Below, one piece after another: positions 21,450 to 32,182 of a stretch of 64,000 nucleotides of DNA. The translations under genes were made by a program, and so were the position numbers. The notes under the pieces are model-generated. The model was not told the DNA's origin. It saw nothing but the letters and a program-made list of their open reading frames with translations, and ran no database searches. The first letter of the stretch is position 1, and each line of letters starts with the position of its first letter. Origin of the DNA: Costus lasius (lineage: Eukaryota; Streptophyta; Magnoliopsida; Zingiberales; Costaceae); NCBI GenBank assembly GCA_027563935.2, contig CM050449.1, positions 55,321,949-55,385,948 of the forward strand. The letters are read 5' to 3'.

Positions 21450-23876
21450 AACAACATTATGATTCTCTTCCAAGTTTTAAAATTTTCTAGTGAAAAATTT
21501 GATAACTGGTGTATCCAATTCACTTCAATTCCGAGATAGTAAAACATTTATCCGATATCTGTCATTTCCTTCTTAAACTCATCAAACATTGTAGTGTTGT
21601 TACTTGTAAAAATCAAATCATCAACATACAGACAGACCACTAGTATATCACCATTCTTCTTCATCTTTACATAAAGGATATATTCATGTGGGCTCTTTAT
21701 AAATTCATTCGTCTTGAAGTATTCGTCAATTCGAGAGTACCAAGCCTTTGGTGCTTGCTTCAAACCATACAAAGCATTCTTCAACTTAAGGACTTTGTCT
21801 TCTTCTCCTTTAGCAGCGCCTGGAGGTTGCTTAATAAACACTTCTTCTTATAGATAACCATTCAGAAAAACAGATTTAACGTCCATCTAACAAATTTTCT
21901 AATTGTGTTGAGCTGTCAATGTCATGATCAACCTGACTGTTTTAATTCTAGCGACAGGTGCAAAAACTTCATTATAGTCAATCCCGTATTGTTGACTATA
22001 ACCTTTAGCTACAAGTCGAGCTTTAAATTTCTTGACTTCTCCTCTTTCATTTTTCTTGACTTTATACACCCACTTAACACCAATGACCTTTTTATTTTTG
22101 GGACGATCCACCAAGTCTCATGTGCCATTCTTATATATGGATTTAATCTTAGCATCCATAGCATCTCTCCACCATTCATCCGGCATGGCATCTTCGAAAT
22201 CTACAGGATCTAAATCTGCAAACAAACAATACTAGGAAATATGTTTAATTTTTACATAAATGTCTGTAAGTCTCCTGATCTTCATAGGCCTTGTGGATGA
22301 GCTTAAAGAATTGAATTCAAAATGTAGGCTTTGTGGATGAACTTGGAGGGCTAGAGTCATCATGTGCATGTTCTGGTGTTCTAAATGGTGTAAAAGTCTG
22401 CTCAGACAGATCATTTTGGTTAGAATTATCAGAAAATATAGGAATAAAATTGTAATCATTTTCTTGATTTTCCTATTTCCAGCATGTTTCTTTATCAACT
22501 TTCGCATCCCTGCTAATCATAATTTTTCTATTTTTTGGATTGAATAATCTGTACCCTTTGGATTTCAAATCATACCCAATAAAGACAAATTTCTTACTTT
22601 TGTCATCCAGTTTATGTCTAAGCTCATCATCAATATGAAAATAGGCGACACCGCCAAAAACTCTTAAATGGAAGAGAGAGGGCTTCCTTCCAGTCCATAC
22701 CTCTTCAGGTGTAATCTTTTGTAGACTCCTTGTAGGACATCTATTGCAAAGATAAACTGAACAAGCTACAACTTCTACCCAAAACTCTTTTGGCATATTC
22801 TTGCTCTTTAACATGCTTTGTGTCATGTCTAATATTGTTATGTTCTTTCTCTCTACCACACCATTCTACTATAGTGACCAAGGAACTGTCAAAAATCTTC
22901 TAATGCCTTTAAATTCACAAAAATCATTAAAAGTTTTGAAAGTTAATTCTCCTCCTTGATCAGTGCGCAGAGTTTTAATTGAGAAACCACTTTCATTTTC
23001 AACCAATGCTTTGAATTTCAAAAAAATCATCAAAAACTTCTGACTTTATTTTAAAAAAAAGTATACCCATATTTTTCTGCTAAAGTCATCAATAAATAAT
23101 AAGAAATATCTACTCTTACCAAGTGAAACTGGATTAATTGGACCACAAATATCTGCATGCACTAGTTGAAGTGGTTGTCTAGCCTGTGAGAGTAATTCCT
23201 TTGGAAAATTATTTCTGAAGTATTTTCCATAAATGCAACCTTCACACATTTGATCTGGACAGTCAATGTGTGGGAGTCCATAAGTCATCTTCTCCTTAGC
23301 TAATTATTTCAAATCATTAAAATTTACATGTCCCAGTTGGTGATGCCACAACCATGAGGGATCTAACGTACAAACTTTCAAACATTTGGGTATATTAGTC
23401 TTGAGTACAAGTGAGAACAATCTATTTTGTGATATTCTTAGTTTTGCTAGACGTTTATTTTCTGCGTTTCTAATTGTCATATAGCCATCTTTTAAACGAA
23501 TATCATAATTTTTCTCTAATAGTTATCCTAAACTCAGAATATTTTATTTTAGGACAGGTACATAGTACACTTGACTGATGAACTAGTGTGAACTATTATT
23601 GGAAATAATCAAAATATTAACAATTTCAGTGACATCTACTTTTCTCCCATCACCAAAAGAAATACTCCTTCTAAAAGATTCATTTAAAGTAACAAATAGA
23701 TTTTTCTTGCCAGTCATGTGATTGCTAGCAGCTGTATCTAGAAACCATGCTTCTAGTTGCTTCTTCTCTTCATTGCAAATTAGTAGGAAGGCTGATTCTT
23801 CTTCTTCCTTCTCAACCTATGTGCAGAAGGAATTTTCTATCATTCGATTGGTTTGCCTTGTCCTTCGATTGGTCTG
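21450..23876 (-). pseudogene. Decayed Ty1-copia polyprotein (first copia element)
   Basis: Read from high to low coordinates, the usual copia order appears in broken frames. The protease is near 23730-23640 (FLDTAASNHMTG). The zinc-binding pre-integrase and integrase start are at 23288-23046 (CEGCIYGK, then HADICGP). The integrase C-terminal part is at 22859-22473 (ERKNITILDM; FVFIGYDLKSKGYRLF). The reverse transcriptase is at 22114-21899 and 21841-21548, with the catalytic YVDD. After LGIEV at about 21530 it fades, and RNase H is not found. Stops and frameshifts are many, so it is dead. No LTRs were identified with confidence. Its protease end is cut at 23877 by an LTR starting TGTAATATCCC, and the 23121-23876 part is repeated at 25426-26181. 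Confidence 0.85.
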
Positions 23877-24252
23877 TGTAATATCCCAAATTTTTGAAAA
23901 ATAATTTTAGAAAATAAAAAATTATGTTTTGAAATTTTTAGGATTTTTCTAAAATTTTTAAATGTTTAAAAATTAATTCTGATTAAAAAGGTTAATTTAC
24001 ACTTGCGGGGGTTCAAACCCACGATGTGGGCTCAACCAAACCACTAGGCTAAGTTGCATTTGGAATATTAAAACGCACTCATTTTAATTGATTCTGATTT
24101 AAGTTAATTTCGGGGGACGAGTTGAATCGTCGTCTTTCCCGCAATTTTCGGCGACCGAATCGTCGGTGGTGACTTTCTATTTTGGAACGCGGTTTGCATC
24201 TATTTGAGAGGGCTTTTGTACGCCCTAATGTTTATTTGAATCTGGAGTTTCT
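23877..24252. mobile_element. LTR fragment beginning TGTAATATCCC (unit 1)
   Basis: It begins TGTAATATCCCAAATTTTTG, a form typical of plant gypsy-type LTR starts, and abruptly replaces copia coding sequence. At 24252 it is cut by the Angela LTR (TGTTGG). Its continuation is probably the sequence right of 47367. The second copy is at 26182-26557. Confidence 0.5.
24007..24051 (-). promoter_or_regulatory. tRNA-like A and B box pair (Pol III promoter-like)
   Basis: On the minus strand TAGCCTAGTGG (A-box-like, 24051-24041) is followed by GGGTTTGAACCCC (B-box-like, 24019-24007), with near-tRNA spacing. No cloverleaf can be drawn, so this is not a tRNA gene. It may be a SINE- or tRNA-derived piece inside the LTR. 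It is repeated at 26312-26356 in the second duplication unit. Confidence 0.4.
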
Positions 24253-25414
24253 TGTTGGTGTTTATGCCATAAGACCTAGTTTTGGTCTATCTTTGCCCTA
24301 CTTGACATTGATATTTCTTATATATCATTCTGACATTGTTGTTATCATGTTTAGTTTACATCTGCGATTCTGTTCATATATGATAATGTCCCTAGAGACA
24401 GATTGGATCTGTACTCAAACTCATGTCCCCTATCAATGTATCTCTTAGTGGATATGAGACAACTATGGTACTTGTGAGATTGGTATATGGGCTGGTTAGG
24501 CACGAGGTGCTGACACAGACATATGGGTATATCAGTGGTAGATATACTGGACTGACCCACTGCGAGGCAATGACTTGGTGTCATGAGTTATCCTCACAAG
24601 TGACAGGAAATGCATTGATCCCTTAACTTGAGGTCACTGATTCTTCTATATAGTTAGGAACATGCTTTAATGCAACCTAACACTACATCGTAGTTGGGAG
24701 GTCATAACGGTTGTCATTGAGTATGCAACAACCCATATGAGAAGGTCAATATATAGATAGAGGATTTGTCCTTCCTGAGGGAAGCATCATATCCATGAGG
24801 CCCCGCCTATGGTTCTATGACTGAAAGTGTATGGCCATACCCAGGTAAGAACCTGATTTAGTCATGACCATGAGATTGGGTGAAAACAAGTGGTGACACA
24901 CTTGTCCAATCGGATATCAGTTTGGCAAAGAGACTGTAATACATCTGTACCTATTTGCGATGATGGGGATGTCGATGTCGATATCCATTCAATGACTTGG
25001 GCAGCAGCGATGCACTGCTAGGTGTCACTCACTACTTGTGGTGACCTTAGGTCAGCATTGCCAACGTCAAAGGAACCTACAGGGTTGCACACCTTAATAC
25101 TCGAGTCTTCGTATTGATCGGGAAGCCTTATGATCGAGTTAGTGGATAGCTCAAATCTATTTGAGAGATTTCATCAGCACCAATGGACCTAATGAGATGG
25201 AAGAGAGTTATTGGAGCCAAACTTCATTTTTGGCAGGTTGACCCAAAATTGAGTATGGTTGGTCACATTTGACTTTGGGTTGCATTGGATTGGATCCAAT
25301 GACTTAATCAACCTTTGTAATGAAGTTTGGGCTAGTTCATTACCCAATGAGGCCCAATAATAAGTTGTCATGAAGAAACAATGGGCTAAAAGGGTATAAT
25401 GGGGATAAATCTCC
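24253..25414 (+). mobile_element. Truncated Angela LTR in duplication unit 1
   Basis: It begins TGTTGGTGTTTATGCC exactly like the complete LTR at 26558 and stops at the duplication junction, so only about the first 1160 of 2056 bp are present. It is a by-product of the tandem duplication, not a separate insertion. Confidence 0.85.
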
Positions 25415-25425
25415 ACAAATATCTA

Positions 25426-27719
25426 AAGTGAAACTGGATTAATTGGACCACAAATATCTGCATGCACTAGTTGAAGTGGTTGTCTAGCCTGTGAGAGTAA
25501 TTCCTTTGGAAAATTATTTCTGAAGTATTTTCCATAAATGCAACCTTCACACATTTGATCTGGACAGTCAATGTGTGGGAGTCCATAAGTCATCTTCTCC
25601 TTAGCTAATTATTTCAAATCATTAAAATTTACATGTCCCAGTTGGTGATGCCACAACCATGAGGGATCTAACATACAAACTTTCAAACATTTGGGTATAT
25701 TAGTCTTGAGTACAAGTGAGAACAATCTATTTTGTGATATTCTTAGTTTTGCTAGACGTTTATTTTCTGCGTTTCTAATTGTCATATAGCCATCTTTTAA
25801 ACGAATATCATAATTTTTCTCTAATAGTTATCCTAAACTCAGAATATTTTATTTTAGGACAGGTACATAGTACACTTGACTGATGAACTAGTGTGAACTA
25901 TTATTGGAAATAATCAAAATATTAACAATTTCAGTGACATCTACTTTTCTCCCATCACCAAAAGAAATACTCCTTCTAAAAGATTCATTTAAAGTAACAA
26001 ATAGATTTTTCTTGCCAGTCATGTGATTGCTAGCAGCTGTATCTAGAAACCATGCTTCTAGTTGCTTCTTCTCTTCATTGCAAATTAGTAGGAAGGCTGA
26101 TTCTTCTTCTTCCTTCTCAACCTATGTGCAGAAGGAATTTTCTATCATTCGATTGGTTTGCCTTGTCCTTCGATTGGTCTGTGTAATATCCCAAGTTTTT
26201 GAAAAATAATTTTAGAAAATAAAAAATTATGTTTTGAAATTTTTAGGATTTTTCTAAAATTTTTAAATGTTTAAAAATTAATTCTGATTAAAAAGGTTAA
26301 TTTACACTTGCGGGGGTTCAAACCCACGATGTGGGCTCAACCAAACCACTAGGCTAAGTTGCATTTGGAATATTAAAACGCACTCATTTTAATTGATTCT
26401 GATTTAAGTTAATTTCGGGGGACGAGTTGAATCGTCGTCTTTCCCGCAATTTTCGGCGACCGAATCGTCGGTGGTGACTTTCTATTTTGGAACGCGGTTT
26501 GCATCTATTTGAGAGGGCTTTTGTACGCCCTAATGTTTATTTGAATCTGGAGTTTCTTGTTGGTGTTTATGCCATAAGACCTAGTTTTGGTCTATCTTTG
26601 CCCTACTTGACATTGATATTTCTTATATATCATTCTGACATTGTTGTTATCATGTTTAGTTTACATCTACGATTCTGTTCATATATGATAATGTCCCTAG
26701 AGACAGATTGGATCTGTACTCAAACTCATGTCCCCTATCAATGTATCTCTTAGTGGATATGAGACAACTATGGTACTTGTGAGATTGGTATATGGGCTGG
26801 TTAGGCACGAGGTGCTGACACAGACATATGGGTATATCAGTGGTAGATATACTGGACTGACCCACTGCGAGGCAATGACTTGGTGTCATGAGTTATCCTC
26901 ACAAGTGACAGGAAATGCATTGATCCCTTAACTTGAGGTCACTGATTCTTCTATATAGTTAGGAACATGCTTTAATGCAACCTAACACTACATCGTAGTT
27001 GGGAGGTCATAACGGTTGTCATTGAGTATGCAACAACCCATATGAGAAGGTCAATATATAGATAGAGGATTTGTCCTTCCTGAGGGAAGCATCATATCCA
27101 TGAGGCCCCGCCTATGGTTCTATGACTGAAAGTGTATGGCCATACCCAGGTAAGAACCTGATTTAGTCATGACCATGAGATTGGGTGAAAACAATTGGTG
27201 ACACACTTGTCCAATCGGATATCAGTTTGGCAAAGAGACTGTAATACATCTGTACCTATTTGCGATGATGGGGATGTCGATGTCGATATCCATTCAATGA
27301 CTTGGGCAGCAGCGATGCACTGCTAGGTGTCACTCACTACTTGTGGTGACCTTAGGTCAGCATTGCCAACGTCAAAGGAACCTACAGGGTTGCACACCTT
27401 AATACTCGAGTCTTCGTATTGATCGGGAAGCCTTATGATCGAGTTAGTGGATAGCTCAAATCTATTTGAGAGATTTCATCAGCACCAATGGACCTAATGA
27501 GATGGAAGAGAGTTATTGGAGCCAAACTTCATTTTTGGCAGGTTGACCCAAAATTGAGTATGGTTGGTCACATTTGACTTTGGGTTGCATTGGATTGGAT
27601 CCAATGACTTAATCAACCTTTGTAATGAAGTTTGGGCTAGTTCATTACCCAATGAGGCCCAATAATAAGTTGTCATGAAGAAACAATGGGCTAAAAGGGT
27701 ATAATGGGGATAAATCTCC
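25426..27719. repeat. 2.3-kb tandem duplication, unit 2
   Basis: Second unit of the duplication. It again holds the copia protease region (25426-26181, minus strand), the TGTAATATCCC LTR fragment (26182-26557) and the start of the complete Angela 5' LTR (from 26558). It ends at GATAAATCTCC, followed by a run of C. Because the full LTR continues from this unit, it keeps the original right-hand context. Confidence 0.95.
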
Positions 27720-28613
27720 CCCCCCCCCCAATTCGCACCTATGGGCATAATGGGGAGGAGTTGGCGCAATTTGCTTCATATGGAAGCAATTGGCACCTCC
27801 CCTTGCTCCTTGGATGGTATGCTTGCCTTTATGGCAAGCCTTGGGGTTGATATGGTGTGGAGGACTTCTTAGGAAAGTCTTGGGCGCATATGGCTAAGTG
27901 GAAAGTGTTTATGGAAAGCTCTTGGAGAATTTCCTTAACCCTAACCCTAATTGCTTCCCCTCTCATACCCTAGTTGCATGCCCCTTCATGTGTTGCACCC
28001 ACACCCCTTTTGCCTAGACGCCTCATGCCTCTATATATCAAGGGATATGCGAGAGGCTCTATATACAATTGAATTGGCGTGTGCAATCAAAAAGTGCAAG
28101 GCAAAGGCTTGGTGGCGCATCTCTTCATCTCAAAGCCGCAAGCCTCCTCTCATCTTCCTCCTCTTGGCACAACTTGGACGAGGGCTTTGTGACTTCAGTT
28201 CCTCTTACATCAAGCCGCAAGCTTGCTTCTCTTCTCCCCTTGGTGCAAGAGACTCTAGTGTTGGCGGCATTGCTTCATCCTTCCTCTTCATAGGCTCATC
28301 TTCTCTTGAAGGTGGCGCAAGTATAGAAGAAGGTGAACAAAGGCTTGGATCTTCTTCCCGAGGCTAGCACCGGCCATGGAAGAAGTGGACTTGAGGTATC
28401 CGTGTATGTGAGACTGCAGAGGGCGAGCGCTTGGGCGCCTACTTCGATATCGGCTTCCTCTTGCTCTAGGTACTTTCTATCTCATCGTGTCGACCCCCTT
28501 GCAAGACGATCTTCATTGGGTTTTTGGAACCAGCCTGTTTCGGGGATATCTTCTGCTATGCAATTGTATTGTTTAATGAAAAATTTATAAAATATCCCCG
28601 GGGTTTCCCAACA
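26558..28613 (+). repeat. 5' LTR of the outer Angela element
   Basis: 2056 bp, TGTTGG...CCCAACA. It contains a TATA box (CTATATATCA, 28031-28040) and a telo-box-like TAACCCTAACCCTAA (27936-27950). A run of C at about 27719-27729 is absent from the 3' LTR. Differences from the 3' LTR are scattered and frequent, consistent with an old insertion. Confidence 0.9.
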
Positions 28614-28614
28614 A

Positions 28615-28625
28615 TGGTATCAGAG
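28615..28625 (+). other. Primer-binding site of the outer element (initiator Met tRNA)
   Basis: TGGTATCAGAG, the complement of the plant initiator-methionine tRNA 3' end, lies two bases after the LTR end. Confidence 0.92.
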
Positions 28626-30103
28626 GGACTTCCGAGCCTCGAATGATGTTTCTATGCTTTTCATATGCTCACATGCCATGCCATATTTTCGCATATTGCA
28701 TATATTCATGGTGCATGTTTTTCTAAGTAAGAAAAATTGTAGGTTTCGTATTCCTATCCTCTATTCTACTTCTTTCGGATTTTTTGGATATTTTTTCTAA
28801 TTTATTTAAGATCATAGGCGCACATATTTTTGTCAAGTAGGATGGGCATTGTGTCCTTTGGACTGGTCGGGTCTCTTGATCTAACAAAATTGTTAGCCGA
28901 TTTGGTCTATGAAATCATCATAAAACTTAATCTCAAATAATCAAAAGATTTTAGATAAGAAGATGAGGAAAAAAAACTTCTTTTATGAGAAACTAAAAAT
29001 TTTAGATTTTATGTTTTTCATGAGCATATAGAATTCCATGAATAAGTACCTTGCTTGTGCATGATGTTGTGATCATTAGTTATGCCTCTTAGTATACCTG
29101 TGTTGTATTCTTGTGAGGCCTGCGTGCCGCCTTTCTTTTTCTTTTGTTTTGTAATTAAAGAAAAAAAGATTAGGGGCGCATATCACTTGATGGCATTGGC
29201 GCATGTTTAATGCTTGCGCTCCTTGCATGGTGGCACAACAAGCATCAAAGATGGGTGGCGCATCCTTGCAGGGTGGTGCATCTAACTCCTTGCATGGAGG
29301 CACAAGATGCATTGGCCGAGCCCTAGGGCTTAAGAGCTATACATCTTATGGCTTGCAAGGTGGCACACCTTGCTTGGAAAAAGACCCATGGCATTAGCCA
29401 AACCATGGGGTGTGCTTCTATTCTAGGTTTTCCCTAGAACTGCCTCTAGGGTTTCACATCATCCCTTTACTATTTTTCTTATCTATTAAAAGCATGCCTG
29501 TGATGTTTTATCTTCATGTTATCACTATAGGACTGCATGCCTGTAATGTTAGACATAAGATAAAACTAAGAGGATGAGACCTCAAAAACCTTCAATAAAA
29601 AATATCAAGTCTAGTAGCCTTCTAACTCGTAGCTCTCATCAAGCTATCGATCAGTGGTGCTGTGCATTGTTTCCTACCCTCGTGGGACACACCCACTTAA
29701 CTTTAGAAGATGTGAGGTGACAATGGTTTCCCTAGTCTAGTTTTAACCTGGACGTGCCTTCGCAAGGAAACTCGTTGGCCCTGGGCATAACAGTTAGGAA
29801 TGGACTTGACTAGACTTTTCACATGTGCTGGCATATGATGAAACTCTAAAGGCATCATTGAGAGGTTAGGGTTTCATGCTATTTCCAGCCCTCGCTGGAC
29901 ATGAAATGCCTAGACTGTCTCAATAAGGGGAGTTGCCAAGTACAATCGGTCGGTGTGCCCACCTTAAGAAGCATGAGTCACTTTGTGCATCTCATCCCAC
30001 CCTCGTGGGACGCGAAACCTCATGCAGAATAAGGATCCCATCTCACTAGGAAATTTCGGATTTCCCAATTGACTTTGTGGGTTGTCAATTCGATTAAAAT
30101 AGT
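28626..30103 (+). other. Untranslated leader of the outer element with three CCTC-loop hairpins
   Basis: This is the long leader between primer site and gag. It holds three 16-base hairpins with a 6-bp stem and the loop CCTC: TCCTACCCTCGTGGGA (29672-29687), TCCAGCCCTCGCTGGA (29884-29899) and TCCCACCCTCGTGGGA (29995-30010). The younger element has all three at the equivalent places. No long frame is present. Confidence 0.7.
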
Positions 30104-30361
30104 GGGAGTGATGACACAAAAATATATAATATATTTTGTATCATTTTGGATATCTTTTCATGCTAAATTGAGGATCTTTTACATGTTTACATGCTAAATT
30201 CATCGAATATTGCAAAGTCTACTTCTATTTTGGTTTTTCATGATTTCAGGTAAAAAGACATTATTTCAAGGAGTTTTCAAGCAAAATCAAACACATAGAA
30301 GAGTTACCATCATCAAGAGGAAATCACCCAAGAAATTTCATGGAAAACGGAGCAAGTCAGC

Positions 30362-30737
30362 AAATTACGGCAGTGCCGTAACCTATTTTACGGTACCGTA
30401 TTTGCATACGCTACCGTAAAATCCGAGCCACTGCCTTATTTTGAGGAGTTTCCAAATAGAAGGTTTTTCGGATTTTACGGCAGTACCGTAAACCAGATTA
30501 CGGTACCGTATTTCAGAGCGCTTCAGAATAGAAACTTTGCTTGATTTTACGGCACCACCGTAAAGGATTACACGGGCCGTATTTTCCAGTCACTTTCGAA
30601 CAGAGAGTTCAGCCGATTTTACGGCAGTACCGCAAACCAGATTACGGTGCCGTATTACCCAGACGACATCAGAACAGAAAACTTGACCGACTTTACGGCA
30701 GTGCCGTAAACTATTACACTGTCGTATTTCTGTTGTT
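30362..30737. repeat. Array of paired short palindromes, solo LTR copy B
   Basis: Units of about 72 bp (starting near 30472, 30544, 30616 and 30690, plus a looser one before) each carry two palindromes. The first is like TTACGGCAGTGCCGTAA and the second like TTACGGTACCGTA, about 10 bases apart. Substitutions within a palindrome are often matched on the other side. Confidence 0.85.
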
Positions 30738-31096
30738 AAACGCGATTTCCAAGTCAATTCTAAAGTCCGATTATTGCGGAGACGATTGCGGGTGAACCAG
30801 AGATTTATATTCGAAGCCGTAAGAAGCAATCAGAGAGTTTTGGAGAGGAGGATTATACACACACCGAAAGCCCCAATTTTCATCGACTGTCGAGGGAGAA
30901 ATCACGATTCACGCCGCCGCCTAGGGTTCCGCCGCCGCGACCAATCAAGACCACCTCCGGCAGCTATTTTCATACTGAAGCTTCGTCTGGAGGAGGAGAC
31001 AATGTGCCAGAAGTTTCAGAAGAGAAGGAGATCAATTAGAAGAGGAATTGAGGAAAGAAGAAGGACAACCACTGTTCACCGAGTGCTTTTGAAATT

Positions 31097-31122
31097 ACGG
31101 CTGTGAAATACTTCACAGCCGT
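31097..31122. repeat. Hairpin, 11-bp perfect arms, solo LTR copy B
   Basis: ACGGCTGTGAA, loop ATAC, TTCACAGCCGT. The stem base is shared with copy A, but the upper stem differs and is still paired. Confidence 0.85.
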
Positions 31123-32043
31123 CCTATATTTTCCCAAAACTCTTCTTTTACTGATTTTTGAAATTTTGAAATTATGGAATATTGTATTTTCTCCACCATG
31201 CTAGCTTAAACTACTTTTGGGACATGGGGGAGTAATTCCCTTTGATTTTCTTAATGACTAGATTATTTTTATTTTCATCATGATTGTTCTACTTTGATAA
31301 TTTTGTCTATGTGATTATTGTTCTAAAATTCTCTTAAGTTTATTTTTGTCATCATGATTTAGAGTTCTCGCAATAAGGACCGAAAGGTGACTTGCTTGAG
31401 AACTTGGAACCCTAGAACTGTATGATAGGAATTTTCTTAGGATTGTTCTTATTATTTAATTTTAGTGATTTGTATTGCCATGAAAACAATTACAAACTTA
31501 TGATTAAGTTATTGTGTCAAACGTGGAGATCCTGCATAAAGTAAGGGTCGGAACGTTGGAGAACCATAGGCAAAACTTGTGTTGAGACTCGGATGCACGA
31601 AAGTGATCATTGAGTTTCCGCTTGAGACGATCAACTTAGAATTCGGATGCACGAAAGTGATCCTCGAGTTCTTAGATTGATGATTTACCTATCTTTAGCT
31701 TGGGATGAATCTTGCACAAAAGTGAGGATTTATTCTTGCATGGTTATCTGCACGAGAGTGAGATAATCCCTCTTTAGGTAAATTATGTCTTTATCAAATT
31801 AGAATTTGATTGATGAACATCTTTGTACATCTAGTCATGAAAATATAAGTGAATGAAACCCTAGTCCCAATTTTCTCTCTCTGATAGTATCTTTCCGTGT
31901 GTTTGCGATATTTACCTGACTTTCATTCGATTACCTAGATAGTGAAAAATCAATTGATCAGTATTTGACAACATAGGTCTCTGTGGGTTCGATATCTTTT
32001 ATTACTTCGAGTATCCGTGCACTTGCGGATCACAACAAGTTTT

Positions 32044-32061
32044 TGGCGCCGTTGCCGGGGA
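32044..32061 (+). other. Athila-type primer-binding-site motif inside the LTR end
   Basis: TGGCGCCGTTGCCGGGGA is the complement of the plant Asp tRNA 3' end and is the usual primer site just after Athila-type LTRs. Here it lies 39 bases before the end of the inserted unit, not outside it. Confidence 0.75.
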
Positions 32062-32182
32062 TTAGTCCTAGGTACACGCCAAACAACTTGGGATACAACA
32101 GGGAGCCATAGTCATTTAATACAAGTCCAGTTTAAATGACTTAAAGTAGTACTAATCTACTTTTCTTGGTTGTTGTAGATTA

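Larger units (their letters stand above)
23121..25414. repeat. 2.3-kb tandem duplication, unit 1
   Basis: This matches 25426-27719 with a constant offset of 2305 bp and only about four differences noticed by eye, near 23371, 23890, 24362 and 24893. It carries part of the first copia element, an LTR fragment and the first 1.16 kb of an Angela LTR. Eleven extra bases (ACAAATATCTA, 25415-25425) lie between the units. Confidence 0.95.
30109..32100 (+). mobile_element. Solo LTR of the 2-kb family (copy B), inserted in the outer element's leader
   Basis: It starts TGATGACAC and ends GGGATACAACA, flanked by the target duplication GGGAG (30104-30108, 32101-32105). Both flanks match the contiguous leader of the younger Angela element, which proves the insertion. 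Inside are short-palindrome units (30362-30737), a hairpin (31097-31122), four TGCACGAAAGTGA-type words (about 31590-31760), and TTGGCGCCGTTGCCGGGGA near the end. No coding region is present. Confidence 0.88.

Noticed and set aside
24007..24051. tRNA gene
   Set aside because: A/B-box-like words are present, but no acceptor stem or cloverleaf can be formed.
27936..27950. Interstitial telomere repeat
   Set aside because: Only about two TAACCC units, and they recur at the same place in the 3' LTR near 46688, so this is an LTR motif rather than telomeric DNA.
30362..30737. Palindrome array as a CRISPR array
   Set aside because: Plant nuclear context, repeats are palindromic pairs of variable sequence, and the spacers are themselves repeated. 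It is part of an LTR present in two copies.
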